From Streptococcaceae bacterium (GTDB lineage Bacteria > Bacillota > Bacilli > Lactobacillales > Streptococcaceae), in the NCBI GenBank assembly GCA_902363395.1, contig CABIZZ010000004.1, forward strand, positions 1-64,000: 64,000 nt of DNA, written 5' to 3'. Below, piece by piece: positions 40,532 to 49,837 of this stretch (position 1 is its first letter; every line of letters begins with the position of its first letter). A program made the position numbers and the translations under genes. The notes beneath the pieces were generated by a model. It saw only the letters and a program-made list of their open reading frames with translations. It had not been told where the DNA came from and ran no database searches.

Positions 40532-40650
40532 CAAATCTGACCAGGATGCACTTGAGATTCTCTTCTCGATCCACTCACCATTTTCGGATAAAAAGTTCCC
40601 ATTCTTCAAAAGCTCATCCTATCAACCAATAGACCTAGAGAAGCAATTTG

Positions 40651-40659
40651 TGATACAAT
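40651..40659 (+). promoter_or_regulatory. Promoter of the 60-residue membrane protein (extended -10)
   Basis: TGATACAAT ends 6 nt before the ATG at 40666; the expected transcription start falls at the start codon. Confidence 0.55.
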
Positions 40660-40665
40660 AATTCC

Positions 40666-40848
40666 ATGAAAGATAAGAAATACCTCCTCCTTGGCCTGCT
40701 AGTGGCCGATCTAATTGCAGTCTACTTTTTCCTACGCACCCCTGTCCCTTGGATTTTTTGGACAGCAACCTTCGTTCTTGCCGTCTCCATTTGGATATTT
40801 AAAAATCAATGGAAAAACTACAAAAATAGAGATAAGGATTCAGAGTAG
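40666..40848 (+). CDS. Small membrane protein, 60 residues
   Basis: Not recognised. It has a basic N-terminus (MKDKKY), two closely spaced hydrophobic segments (about 7-23 and 28-45) and a charged C-terminus (KNYKNRDKDSE), so it is probably a two-helix membrane hairpin. It is supported as a gene by a promoter-like extended -10 box right before the ATG and by a perfect terminator hairpin shortly after its stop. There is no Shine-Dalgarno. It is divergent from the division operon starting with rsmH; any link to division is speculation. Confidence 0.65.
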   Translation: MKDKKYLLLGLLVADLIAVYFFLRTPVPWIFWTATFVLAVSIWIFKNQWKNYKNRDKDSE

Positions 40849-40861
40849 CCCATATAGAACA

Positions 40862-40899
40862 AGAAAACTCGATCAGTTCAACTTCTGATCGAGTTTTCT
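40862..40899. terminator. Bidirectional terminator, small membrane gene / DUF896 gene
   Basis: Perfect 15-bp stem AGAAAACTCGATCAG / CTGATCGAGTTTTCT with an 8-nt loop between convergent genes. Confidence 0.88.
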
Positions 40900-40908
40900 A
40901 TTGTCTAT

Positions 40909-41166
40909 TTATGAATTGGGATCATCCAAACTACGGCCATGCAAACCTTTTTCCCGTTGCACTTGGCGTAGTTTCTCAGGGGTTACATCATTTCCTTCTT
41001 CATCCACCACTTTGATTCCTTCGATATGGTGACGAACGGAACGACGATAACCCTCAATGTATTCTTCACGAAGTTTTGCTTGTTCCACTGTTTCTTCTGG
41101 CGTCAAACCTTCTGTTTTTTTCTTTTTAGCAAGCTCATTGATACGAGCGATTTTTTCAGGTGTCAT
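40909..41166 (-). CDS. DUF896 (UPF0291) family protein
   Basis: An 85-residue helical, highly charged cytoplasmic protein of the DUF896/UPF0291 family (YnzC in Bacillus). The signature [23 protein letters not shown] lies near 14-36 and the end is [12 protein letters not shown]. Function not settled. Two ATGs are adjacent; the second (41166) gives the usual 85-residue length. It follows glyS after 33 bp, so it is likely the last gene of the glycine T-box operon. Confidence 0.9.
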   Translation of the reverse strand: MTPEKIARINELAKKKKTEGLTPEETVEQAKLREEYIEGYRRSVRHHIEGIKVVDEEGNDVTPEKLRQVQREKGLHGRSLDDPNS

Positions 41167-41199
41167 CATCAGACCTACTTTCTACCTGTCACCAGGTAC

Positions 41200-43236
41200 T
41201 TATTTTGTGTTCAATTGATTAAAGGCTGCGACAGCATTAGCTTTCGCTACAAGGCTTGCAAGAAGGGCCAAACGGTTGTTTTTAACAGCCTCATCTTCTG
41301 CCATCACCATGGTATTATCAAAGAAAGCATCAATGACTGGGCTAAGAGCAAAGAGTTGAGCCAATTTGTCGCTAGCTGAACCTGTCAATTCAAGCTCTTC
41401 AATCGCTTTAGCAAGGGCTTTTTCTTGATCATTTTCAAAGAGATTAGCGTCGACTGTCACTGAAGCATCTGCTTTTTCTGCCAAGTTGAAGGCACGAGAG
41501 AGGGATTCAACAGCTGCTTTGTAACCATCAGCCTTCGCAGCTTCTGAAAGAGCTTCAGCTGCTTCCAGCATATCTGCCACGACAAAGTTTGAACCAGCAA
41601 GAACAGCTTCTTTGATATCTTTTGGTGTGCGTCCCATCATCTTGTCCACACGTGCCTTGATGAAGTTGAGCACTTCTGCTTGATTGTCATAAGAAAGACT
41701 ATCAAATGAAAGGGCGTAAAGGCTGTCGATTAACTCATCCATCGGGATGTACCAACCAAAGGCATCCAAGATACGAACAATCCCTTGCGTTGCACGGCGA
41801 AGCGCATAAGGGTCATTGGAACCAGACGGAATCAAACCGACTGAGAAGAAGGAAAGGAGGGTATCCAATTTATCTGCAAGCGCAAGGATAGCACCAACCT
41901 TAGTCTCTGGAAGAGCTCCGTCTGCTGAATCAGGAAGGTAGTGCTCACGGATAGCTGTCGCAACCGCAGCATCCTCACCAGCAAGGAGGGCGTATTTTTC
42001 ACCCATGATTCCTTGCAATTCATCGAACTCTCCGACCATACCAGTCAAGAGGTCAAATTTATAGATTTCAGCTGCACGCGCTACTGCTGCTCTTTCTTCG
42101 GCAGTCAAACCAGCTTGCTCAGCCAAGGAAGCTGCAATGACACCAGCACGGGCCATGTGTTCAGAGAGTGAACCAATCTTTTCATGGAAGGTCACGTGTG
42201 CCAATTTTGCAACCAGGTCTTCAATCTTAAGTTTTTGGTCTTCACGCCAGAAGAATTCACCATCTTCGAGACGGGCCACCAGGACTTTTTCATTTCCTCG
42301 GATAACATTTTCCAAGTGCTCAGCGTTACCGTTACGGACTGAGATGAAGTTTGGTTTCAACTTACCATCAAGGTCACGTACAACAAAGTAACGTTGGTGG
42401 GTTTCCATTGAGGTCACCAAGACTTCTTCTGGAACGTCCAAATATTTAGTGTCAAAGCTTCCCATAAAGGCTGTAGGGTATTCCACCAAGTTCAAGACTT
42501 CATTCAAAAGTCCTTCTTCGATTTGTACTCGAACACCTTGTTCTGCTTCGGTAGCCTTGATTTGTTCACGAATCATTTTTTCACGTTCTTTGCTGTCGGC
42601 AATGACGTAAACGGTACGAAGGTCTTCTTCGTAAGAGTCTGCATTGGTGATTTCCACTTCATGTCCAAGGAAACGGTGCCCGCGACTCACACGACCTGAC
42701 TTGATATCCAAGAAGTCGAGGTCAAGCGCTTCATCACCCAAAAGAACAATCAAGGTATGAACTGGGCGAATGTATTCAAAGGTGTTGTTAGCCCAGTGCA
42801 TGCTGACAGGGAACGTCAATGAAGCAAGTACTTCTGGAACGCCAGCCAATACTTCTTTAGCAGGTTTTCCAGCTTCGTGTTTTGTAACATAAACGTACTC
42901 TTCCCCTTTGACTTCACGGAATTCGATATCGTCAACGGTCAAGCCCTTCCCACGAACAAATCCTTGGGCTGCTTTTGAGAAGTTTCCATCAGCATCCAAG
43001 GCGATTTTCTTAGAAGGTCCTTTAAAATCTTCAGTCAAATCCGTTTGTTGATCCGCTAAACCAATCACACGGACAGCCAAACGGCGTGGCGTTGAGAAGG
43101 TTTGAATGCTTTCGTATGAAAGACGGTTGTCATCCAAGAAGGCTGCCATTTTCTCACCCAGTTGTTTTTCACTTGGTGTGACAACGTAGGCTGGTAACTC
43201 TTCAAGTCCAAGTTCTACTAATAAGTTTTTTGTCAT
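41200..43236 (-). CDS. glyS: Glycyl-tRNA synthetase beta subunit
   Basis: Beta subunit (678 residues) of the alpha2-beta2 glycyl-tRNA synthetase; it binds tRNA and is required for aminoacylation. Starts [13 protein letters not shown] and contains the HD-like region [12 protein letters not shown] and a C-terminal anticodon-binding part with [15 protein letters not shown]. The ATG at 43236 follows CGGAGAAAA and matches the family start; the open frame up to 43293 runs into the structured element between glyQ and glyS. Confidence 0.96.
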   Translation of the reverse strand: MTKNLLVELGLEELPAYVVTPSEKQLGEKMAAFLDDNRLSYESIQTFSTPRRLAVRVIGLADQQTDLTEDFKGPSKKIALDADGNFSKAAQGFVRGKGLTVDDIEFREVKGEEYVYVTKHEAGKPAKEVLAGVPEVLASLTFPVSMHWANNTFEYIRPVHTLIVLLGDEALDLDFLDIKSGRVSRGHRFLGHEVEITNADSYEEDLRTVYVIADSKEREKMIREQIKATEAEQGVRVQIEEGLLNEVLNLVEYPTAFMGSFDTKYLDVPEEVLVTSMETHQRYFVVRDLDGKLKPNFISVRNGNAEHLENVIRGNEKVLVARLEDGEFFWREDQKLKIEDLVAKLAHVTFHEKIGSLSEHMARAGVIAASLAEQAGLTAEERAAVARAAEIYKFDLLTGMVGEFDELQGIMGEKYALLAGEDAAVATAIREHYLPDSADGALPETKVGAILALADKLDTLLSFFSVGLIPSGSNDPYALRRATQGIVRILDAFGWYIPMDELIDSLYALSFDSLSYDNQAEVLNFIKARVDKMMGRTPKDIKEAVLAGSNFVVADMLEAAEALSEAAKADGYKAAVESLSRAFNLAEKADASVTVDANLFENDQEKALAKAIEELELTGSASDKLAQLFALSPVIDAFFDNTMVMAEDEAVKNNRLALLASLVAKANAVAAFNQLNTK

Positions 43237-43264
43237 GTTTTTTCTCCGAAAAATATCTTTTTTT

Positions 43265-43398
43265 CCAGTTTGCCTTATGTGATTGGCACGCAAGCAACCG
43301 ACTGCGTCGTTTCATTGCTAAAATTGGAGCCTAAGGTCTCCAATTTTGCCTGGTATCGTTAGTTTCTCTAACGATACCTCTATCACTGCGGCAACTGG
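43265..43398 (-). ncRNA. Structured RNA element (copy B) between glyQ and glyS
   Basis: A 134-nt element closed by a terminal stem (43265-43274 with 43390-43398, one bulge) and an inner GTGAT/ATCAC pairing (43279-43283 with 43382-43386). Inside are three hairpins: 43296-43311, 43320-43347 (10 bp, 8-nt loop CCTAAGGT in plus-strand sense) and 43352-43378 (11 bp). The same architecture, with different stem sequences, occurs at 52413-52546. The strand is not proven. Minus is chosen because glyQ and glyS are transcribed that way and the element would lie inside their mRNA. Identity unknown. Confidence 0.6.
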
Positions 43399-43444
43399 TT
43401 CTGTAGGATTCCTCTATAATCAAATCCTTTTTAATATACTCTTT

Positions 43445-44362
43445 TTATTCTTCCTCTTCTGCTAGGAGTTTAGCGCGTGTGGCTTCGTCGAGAAGTGGGT
43501 AACCAAGTTTTTTACGTTCTGCGACGAAGGTTTTGGCTACGACACGGGCCAAGTTACGGATGCGGGCAATGTAGCCAGCTCGTTCTGTAACGGATACCGC
43601 TCCACGAGCATCAAGCAAGTTGAAGGTATGTGAACATTTCAAAACATAGTCATAAGCTGGGTGAACCAGACCCAATTCCAAGGCACGTCCTGCTTCTTTT
43701 TCAAATTTTTCGAAGTTTTCAAGAAGCATATCTTGATCAGAAACTTCAAAGCTGTATTTTGAGTGTTCGTATTCTGGTTGAAGGAAAATTTCTCCGTATT
43801 TAACCCCTGGAGCCCACTCAATATCGTAAACGGAGTCCACTTCTTGGATGTAAGAAGCCAGACGTTCCAAACCATAAGTGACCTCAGCAGTAACAGGAGC
43901 AGTTGCCAAACCACCAACTTGTTGGAAGTAAGTGAACTGAGTGATTTCCATACCGTCCAGCCAAACTTCCCAACCAAGACCAGCTGAACCAGTTGATGGG
44001 TTTTCCCAGTTGTCTTCAACGAAACGAATATCGTGTTCCAATGGGTTGATGCCTAATTTTTCCAAAGACTCAAGGTAGAGCTCTTGGATATTTGATGGAG
44101 ATGGCTTCATAACCACTTGGAATTGGTGGTGTTGGTAGAGACGATTTGGATTTTCACCGTAACGACCATCAGCTGGACGACGAGAGGGCTCTACATAAGC
44201 TGCATTCCATGGTTCCGGACCAATGGCACGAAGGAAGGTGTAAGGACTCATCGTACCCGCACCTTTTTCGTTATCATAAGCCTGCATGAGCATACAACCC
44301 TGATCATTCCAGTATTGTTGCAAAGTCAAAATAATTTCTTGGAAGGTTAGTTTATTGGACAT
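43445..44362 (-). CDS. glyQ: Glycyl-tRNA synthetase alpha subunit
   Basis: Catalytic alpha subunit (305 residues), class II synthetase fold. Contains [13 protein letters not shown] at the start, the motif region [20 protein letters not shown] near 57, and [18 protein letters not shown] near 131. AAAGGAG precedes the ATG. It lies 35 bp after the GFA-domain gene and about 200 bp before glyS; that spacer holds a structured element. Confidence 0.97.
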   Translation of the reverse strand: MSNKLTFQEIILTLQQYWNDQGCMLMQAYDNEKGAGTMSPYTFLRAIGPEPWNAAYVEPSRRPADGRYGENPNRLYQHHQFQVVMKPSPSNIQELYLESLEKLGINPLEHDIRFVEDNWENPSTGSAGLGWEVWLDGMEITQFTYFQQVGGLATAPVTAEVTYGLERLASYIQEVDSVYDIEWAPGVKYGEIFLQPEYEHSKYSFEVSDQDMLLENFEKFEKEAGRALELGLVHPAYDYVLKCSHTFNLLDARGAVSVTERAGYIARIRNLARVVAKTFVAERKKLGYPLLDEATRAKLLAEEEE

Positions 44363-44397
44363 ATTTTACTCCTTTATTTTATATTATCTTTTTAGGT

Positions 44398-44769
44398 TTA
44401 TTTATCAAGCAACCAAGAAAAAGCTGGATCCTGAAAAATATGACGTTTGGGAATAGTTTGTAAATTCTGATCGCATTCATCTATTGTACCTAATTTCAAA
44501 GCACAGACTTCTGGTATATTTTCTTGAACAGTGAAAATTTGACTATGACAGTTCTGGCAGTAATAACGCTGTTTTCCTGGAGAAGAACTATACGTAACAA
44601 GCTTTTCTTTTCCATGCAATACTAGATTTTTACTGCTAACTTTAGCATTAACTGTATAGGCAGACGCAGTTGCTTTCCGACAGAATGAACAGTGGCAAAA
44701 AACTAATTCAGATAATTCCTCATCTAGAGTGTAAGTCACTGCTTTACATAAACAAGATCCTTTAAGCAT
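44398..44769 (-). CDS. GFA-domain (CENP-V/GFA) zinc protein
   Basis: A 123-residue protein of the glutathione-dependent formaldehyde-activating (GFA) fold. Zinc-binding cysteines occur as GSCLCKAV near residue 5, FCHCSFCRK near 25 and YCQNCHS near 71, with the usual ending PAFSW. Real GFA activity requires glutathione chemistry; many GFA-fold proteins have unknown roles, so no reaction is assigned. AAAGGAG precedes the ATG. It is the first gene after the glycine T-box leader and is co-directional with glyQ, so it should respond to glycine starvation. Confidence 0.85.
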   Translation of the reverse strand: MLKGSCLCKAVTYTLDEELSELVFCHCSFCRKATASAYTVNAKVSSKNLVLHGKEKLVTYSSSPGKQRYYCQNCHSQIFTVQENIPEVCALKLGTIDECDQNLQTIPKRHIFQDPAFSWLLDK

Positions 44770-44789
44770 TGTACTCCTTTCTACTTAGG

Positions 44790-45000
44790 CATTAGACGAA
44801 TTCAAAAAGAACCGAATTTCAACACCCAAGCCTTGCGACTAGGGGCGTCAGAAACGCGGTTCCACCCTAATTTATTACTTCATTTTATTCTACTGTACTC
44901 AGCTATCTACTGAGAGAAAGCGCCACTTGCTTATCTTGTTCTGCTTGGCTTTCACTATCCCAAGCTCGCTAAAAAAACGCCATAAGCCTTTCTTTCTTGA
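44790..45000 (-). promoter_or_regulatory. T-box riboswitch, glycine-specific
   Basis: Leader RNA that senses uncharged tRNA-Gly. The T-box core AGGGTGGAACCGCG is at 44855-44868 on the minus strand. Stem I shows the distal GATAGTGAAAGCC region, a GCTTAT/ATAAGC helix, and a GGC triplet (44922-44924) at the position of the specifier, which fits glycine. The terminator pairs the GGAACCG strand with CGGTTC and ends in TTTTT (about 44805-44865). Uncharged tRNA would favour the antiterminator and switch on the downstream GFA-domain gene, glyQ and glyS. Confidence 0.92.
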
Positions 45001-45005
45001 CTAGT

Positions 45006-45034
45006 ATTATAGCAGATTTCTATCCGAGTGTAAA
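45006..45034 (-). promoter_or_regulatory. Promoter of the glycine T-box operon
   Basis: Minus strand: -35 TTTACA (45029-45034), 17-bp spacer, -10 TATAAT (45006-45011), right after the protease terminator. Confidence 0.85.
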
Positions 45035-45040
45035 CAAAAA

Positions 45041-45070
45041 ACAAGTCTGAAACAGGTGTTTCAGACTTGT
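45041..45070 (-). terminator. Terminator of the surface protease gene
   Basis: Stem ACAAGTCTGAAAC / TTTCAGACTTGT with a short loop, followed on the minus strand by TTTTTTG, about 30 nt after the stop codon. Confidence 0.88.
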
Positions 45071-45098
45071 CGCAATTTCTTTCAAAGAAAGGGGAAGG

Positions 45099-48000
45099 TT
45101 ATGGGCGTTTTGCAACCTTTGGTTTCTTCCCATTTAATTTTTTCTTAGCAGCTTTAACCTCTGCTAAGGCCACCTTAACTTCCTGTTGACTAGCACCAGG
45201 ATTAGCCAGTACAGCTTGAGCGCGGATAAAGGCTTGAAGGTAGTCTACCTTCACCTTATCTGCTGCATAGATAAACTTCGCGTTCTTAGCTTGGAACTGA
45301 AGTTCTGCCGCAATCAATTTCTTAAGACTTGAGAAATCGGTTGTTTTTCCATTTAGCTGTTGATCAGCTACTTGGTAGCTCGCAAGTGCTTGGTTGATTT
45401 GCTCTTGTGTCACACCTTCACGAACGAGCAAGAGGGCCAATTCCTTAAAGCTTTGATCAAAAGCACGTCGAGCGGAATCCTTAGCGTTGGCATAACGACC
45501 TGTTTTTGAGGTTACATCATAAGCAGCAATGGCTGATTTAAGCGCTGTAAAATCAGACTCTTTCCCATCTAATTGACTCGTAACCAATCCAAGATTTGAA
45601 AAGATTTGGTTAACCTCTGTTTGTGATAACTTAGCTGCAAGAGCTTTCTGAGCTTCTTGATAAGCTGCATCATAGGCTAAACGTTTTTCACTCGTTGCAT
45701 TAAAGTACTGTGGAGTGCTGGTCAAGTTCGCTTGTTGAGCCAACAATTGCAACAATTGGGTCTTAATGACTACAGAAAGTTTTGCGAGATTGTTTTGGTC
45801 CGCTAGGACGGTCACAGTTGGTGCCTCCTCAAGCAGCTCATAACCTGTTGGTAGACTGACTGAAATCGTATAAGTTCCAACTGGGACATCTTTCCCAAAA
45901 GCGTTCTTGCCATAGCGTTGAACTGGAAGAACAAAGGTTTCACCAGCTTGATTTTTCAAGACAACTGGTGTTGTTCTTGGTACTGCTTGATCAAAGACCA
46001 GGCTCAAAGGTGCAGTGACAATCTCTTTGGCCAAGAATTCAATGTTCTTAAAGCTGTCCTCTGCAGTGATTTCAAATTTCTGAGTTCGTTGGCTGACAAG
46101 TTTCAGATCTGATTTGTCATAGGCAAAGAGTTCTGCCACGTAGCTACCAAACTTAAGGAAATTGATTTCTTTCCCTTTGTCTAAGTTGACATACTGTCCT
46201 TGATCATCCTTGATACGGTAGACAAAATCGGTATCTAATTCTTTATGTGTATCGGCATCTAGGACTGACACCTTAATCCGGCCACTATCTTCAGTACCAG
46301 CAAAATCAGCAAGAGAAGCAAAGTCGCGGTTTCCAGCGTAGTCTTCTACCACATAGTAAAGTAAGTCTTTACTGATTCCTTCTGGAAGAGTATAGCCACC
46401 ATCTTCATTTGCCGTTAAATAGACACGGTTTTCAAAGCGACTAGTCTTCCCTAGGGCGTCTTTCCCCTCTTTAACCAGGGTCCCTTCTTCATCAAAGGCT
46501 TTGACATAGAAGACTTGCTCTCGTAAGATTCCACCATTGCCAACATCTTTTGTTTTGCGAGCATAGAAGGTTTCTACTCCATCCTTCTTGGTCGTATAAC
46601 CTGAAGTCAAGACTGGTTTTTGGGTATCGATTTGGAGATTAAAGCGAACAACTTGCTCTTCTGCTCCTGGAACGGCTGGCGTATAGCGAACTTCATAGAC
46701 ATAGTGACCATCCGCTACCTTTTCACCCTTGGCATCCGTTCCTTCCCAAGCCGTATTGTCGACTAGATAAGATCGTTTCCCACGTCCGTCAAAATAATTC
46801 TTACGAGCAGAGAAAAATCCTGTACTTGACCAAATTGGATTAGCAAATGCTTGATCATCTGCCTTGTAGACAGCTGCTTTCATATTTTTTAGGTTTCGCA
46901 AGACGACTGCACGATACTGCACATAATCTTTGTTCCCATCTCCATCTGGAGAAATAGCCAGACGGACATTTCCATCAGCATCCAAGTGGAGGACGTTCAA
47001 ACCTTCTGGTGTTTCCACTGTTCCAAGAACGATTGGGCTTCGTTCTGCTGTTTCCTTCTTAGCAGTCGTATAGAGCACATCATTCGCGTTTGAAACTAAA
47101 GAGGTGACGTTCGCATTGGATGGCACGTGTTTGGTTTCTGGAACATCATAGTAGAATCCTGATTTCCCTTCTCTTACCAAGTTGTAGATTGGTTTTTCAA
47201 CCGCAGGGATATCTTGGAAGGAACCACGGAATCCAATAAATGGAATGCTAACCACATCGCCGTCATCTGCTGGGTCCACAAAGCGAACAAAGCCTTCTAA
47301 GAAGTAACCGTTCGGCATCAATTTAGTCAATTCTTCTGCAAACTTAGATGCATCGACAGTCACCGTCACTGTCTGACTACTATGGGCTTTTACAGTGACA
47401 TTTGGCCATACAGTCTCTGTTAATTTCCGTGGCTTCAAGGTAAAGTGATCGTCTTTTACATCGTCGGTAGTGGTATTCACAATCATCTTCAACTCTCTAT
47501 CAGTATCAGAAATATTATGAACAGTCACATCAAAACTGAATCGATCTTCCACATTACCAAGAGTTACGCTTGGGTAAGCATCTTCATTCGTTACATATAA
47601 ATCTGTTGAGACGGCTGCAGCAGTATCTACAATCCCTGCCCCTTGTTGACGTACCGAAGTGTAGGCTCCCGTTTCTTTGTTGAAGTGCGGTTTTGCAGTT
47701 GACATGATCAAGGCCTTAACCGTTGCAGATAGCTCCTCTGGTGAAAGTTCTGGATGATGAGCTTGGAGGTATTCCTTCACCAAAGCCGAAACCCCAGCCA
47801 CATGAGGAGAGGCCATACTGGTTCCGCTGATACTGCCATAGCTATTATCATTTAGTGAAGAGAAGATCGATCCACCAGGTGCTGTGACATCCGGTTTTAA
47901 TTGTCCATCCGTTGAGACTCCCCAACTAGAGAATTCAGACATCTTCCCAGCGTCAGGGTTTGGACGGTTATCCAGACTACCATCAAAGACTATCTTGTAG

Positions 48001-49589
48001 TCTTTGTCTTTGATCGCTTTTCCATAGCGCTTGGAAATAAATACCGCAGGGATTTTTTTCGCATCGCCTTCGAGACCCATTTTGACATTTGCGCCTTCGA
48101 CACTGTTGTAAATGAGGGCACCAATCGCTCCTTTTTTATAGACATTAGCTACCTTATCTGAGAAGGTGATTTCACCACGTTTGATGAGGGCGACTTTACC
48201 AGTCAAATCGAGACTCTCTAAATCACTCTCACGCCCCAAGCCAGCATCCACATAGTCATATTCTTTCCCATTTTCGAAATTGGCATCTGTTTCAGCTGCT
48301 GTATAGGTGAACTTCCCTTTATCCAAGTCCGCATTATCTTCCAAACCACGAACTGTAAAGACTTCTTCTGTTACGAATGAATCATTTACTGAGGCAACTG
48401 AAATAGACTCTTCTACGGTTGAAGGACTACCCACGACACCATAATCAGGGTTTTCAGCACTTGGGTTGTTATAACCGTATCCATAGGTATTGCTATTACC
48501 CGCAGCGATGACGACACTAACCCCTTTGGCGCGTGCTCGTTGGATCGCTTCTCTGACAGCAGGACTAGCATTCACTGTAGATCCTGTCCCAGATCCTAGA
48601 CTCATGTTAATGACATCGGCTCCCAATGCCACTGCGTCATCGATCGCTTTCACATAGACAACATCGCTAGTGGATCCACTACGATCAGAGAAAACCCGCA
48701 TAAACATCACTTGGGCTTCTGGAGCAACTCCGTATACGTAGTTGCCATCCCCAGCTTTTTTGTCAGGGTTCCCAGTCGCGATCCCTGTCACGTGCATACC
48801 GTGTGAATCATGGTCTTTTTCTTTGATATTGTCATCTCCATCCATATAATCATAGGCAAAGACAACCTTATCGTTGTACCATTTTCCGTAGTCAATTCCC
48901 GCTGCTTTTTTTGCAGCTTCTAATTCTGTTTGATTTTTGAATTTCCCTTTTGTAGGGTCTGAAATCCGCAATACTTCATGGTAGACATCTAAACCAGAGT
49001 CAATGACTGCAACAACAGTCCCTTCACCCTTGTACCCTTTTTCCCAAGTTTGGGGCACATTAATAATCGTATTACTGCTGATACTTAATGGCTTATCTTC
49101 AGCTTTCTTTTCAGTACGTACTTCCGTTACAGGTTTAGCCTCACTCTTCTCCTCTGTTGAAGAAGGCTTTGCTGCTGTTTTTTCCTGTCCTTCGGGTGCT
49201 TTTTCTACAGTTTTATCTTCGGTTTTAGTTACGACTTCCGCTTGCTTTTCAGTAGCTGGAGCCTCTGTTTTGGCTTCCTGCGTAACAACTTGGCTATCTG
49301 ATTCGACAGATGGAGTTGTTGCCCCTTTGTCTGAGGAGACCGGCTCGTCAACAACTTTACCATTTTCAACTACTGAGCCTGTAGTCTGCTCACTTGCCTG
49401 ATTCGTTACAGGAGACGCAGACTCACTTGGCGATACTGGATTTGCTTCTGCAGATGCAACGACTGCAGTCTCTGGCTGTTTCGCTTCATCAGCACTTACA
49501 TTCCCTGCTCCAAAGACAAGAACAGATCCTAACAGCACCGATGCAACACCAAACTTATATTTTCTCAATGAGAAACGCTGTTTACTCAT
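45099..49589 (-). CDS. Cell-envelope subtilisin-like serine protease (C5a peptidase/PrtA-like), no LPXTG
   Basis: Secreted S8 protease of 1496 residues. YSIRK-type signal peptide (FSLRKYKFGVASVLLGS, cut near residue 33), then an acidic Glu/Thr/Lys-rich region (about 34-170). The catalytic triad is D197 (VIDSGLD), H263 (DSHGMHV) and S591 (SGTSMASPHV), with oxyanion N365. A PA domain is inserted at about 410-540 and an Fn3-like domain follows from about 670. The C-terminus (about 1290-1490) has roughly three helical FIVAR-like repeats ending in a Lys-rich KKKLNGKKPKVAKRP. No LPXTG, hydrophobic helix or charged tail is present, and a terminator follows directly. Pneumococcal PrtA, as I recall, also lacks LPXTG. 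Confidence 0.9.
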   Translation of the reverse strand: MSKQRFSLRKYKFGVASVLLGSVLVFGAGNVSADEAKQPETAVVASAEANPVSPSESASPVTNQASEQTTGSVVENGKVVDEPVSSDKGATTPSVESDSQVVTQEAKTEAPATEKQAEVVTKTEDKTVEKAPEGQEKTAAKPSSTEEKSEAKPVTEVRTEKKAEDKPLSISSNTIINVPQTWEKGYKGEGTVVAVIDSGLDVYHEVLRISDPTKGKFKNQTELEAAKKAAGIDYGKWYNDKVVFAYDYMDGDDNIKEKDHDSHGMHVTGIATGNPDKKAGDGNYVYGVAPEAQVMFMRVFSDRSGSTSDVVYVKAIDDAVALGADVINMSLGSGTGSTVNASPAVREAIQRARAKGVSVVIAAGNSNTYGYGYNNPSAENPDYGVVGSPSTVEESISVASVNDSFVTEEVFTVRGLEDNADLDKGKFTYTAAETDANFENGKEYDYVDAGLGRESDLESLDLTGKVALIKRGEITFSDKVANVYKKGAIGALIYNSVEGANVKMGLEGDAKKIPAVFISKRYGKAIKDKDYKIVFDGSLDNRPNPDAGKMSEFSSWGVSTDGQLKPDVTAPGGSIFSSLNDNSYGSISGTSMASPHVAGVSALVKEYLQAHHPELSPEELSATVKALIMSTAKPHFNKETGAYTSVRQQGAGIVDTAAAVSTDLYVTNEDAYPSVTLGNVEDRFSFDVTVHNISDTDRELKMIVNTTTDDVKDDHFTLKPRKLTETVWPNVTVKAHSSQTVTVTVDASKFAEELTKLMPNGYFLEGFVRFVDPADDGDVVSIPFIGFRGSFQDIPAVEKPIYNLVREGKSGFYYDVPETKHVPSNANVTSLVSNANDVLYTTAKKETAERSPIVLGTVETPEGLNVLHLDADGNVRLAISPDGDGNKDYVQYRAVVLRNLKNMKAAVYKADDQAFANPIWSSTGFFSARKNYFDGRGKRSYLVDNTAWEGTDAKGEKVADGHYVYEVRYTPAVPGAEEQVVRFNLQIDTQKPVLTSGYTTKKDGVETFYARKTKDVGNGGILREQVFYVKAFDEEGTLVKEGKDALGKTSRFENRVYLTANEDGGYTLPEGISKDLLYYVVEDYAGNRDFASLADFAGTEDSGRIKVSVLDADTHKELDTDFVYRIKDDQGQYVNLDKGKEINFLKFGSYVAELFAYDKSDLKLVSQRTQKFEITAEDSFKNIEFLAKEIVTAPLSLVFDQAVPRTTPVVLKNQAGETFVLPVQRYGKNAFGKDVPVGTYTISVSLPTGYELLEEAPTVTVLADQNNLAKLSVVIKTQLLQLLAQQANLTSTPQYFNATSEKRLAYDAAYQEAQKALAAKLSQTEVNQIFSNLGLVTSQLDGKESDFTALKSAIAAYDVTSKTGRYANAKDSARRAFDQSFKELALLLVREGVTQEQINQALASYQVADQQLNGKTTDFSSLKKLIAAELQFQAKNAKFIYAADKVKVDYLQAFIRAQAVLANPGASQQEVKVALAEVKAAKKKLNGKKPKVAKRP

Positions 49590-49611
49590 AAAATTCCCCC
49601 TATATACTAAA

Positions 49612-49623
49612 TTATTCTTATTA
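49612..49623 (-). promoter_or_regulatory. Probable protease promoter (-10 region)
   Basis: AGTATAATAAG on the minus strand about 30 nt before the protease ATG; GGGGGAA is its ribosome binding site. No confident -35. The rest of 49624-49788 is AT-rich with nothing recognised. Confidence 0.5.
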
Positions 49624-49788
49624 TACTCCTAATTTTTCAGAAAATTCACTCAACATTAACTTTGTTATCAAATTGTAATATTTCCGCACATTATCTTTAA
49701 TTAGTTGTTTTTTGTTTGCCTTTTGATGATTTTAATATTCAAATAATTAGATAACTGAAACAAATCATTCGTTTTTCATCTTATTACA

Positions 49789-49824
49789 CAAAAAAAGACA
49801 GCCAGAGCAACCTCTCACTGTCTA
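49789..49824 (-). terminator. Terminator of the aldo-keto reductase gene
   Basis: Hairpin with outer stem AGACAG / CTGTCT followed on the minus strand by seven T residues. Confidence 0.75.
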
Positions 49825-49837
49825 TAAATAAACAATC

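Noticed and set aside
43237..43293. N-terminal extension of GlyS by 19 residues
   Set aside because: No ribosome binding site; the extension runs into the structured element and the conserved protein begins at 43236.
43265..43398. Reading the two 134-nt elements as an insertion sequence, MITE or BOX repeat
   Set aside because: No target duplications or shared primary sequence along the stems; conservation is in pairing, loops and linkers, which points to RNA. It does not match what I remember of BOX or RUP.
43265..43398. Pseudoknot between the middle hairpin loop and the 3' tail
   Set aside because: CCTTA in the loop could pair with TAAGG in this copy, but the other copy does not preserve the pairing in the same register.
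45033..45098. Possible frameshifted LPXTG tail after the protease stop
   Set aside because: Only about 30 nt separate the stop from a strong terminator, too short to encode a sorting signal in any frame.
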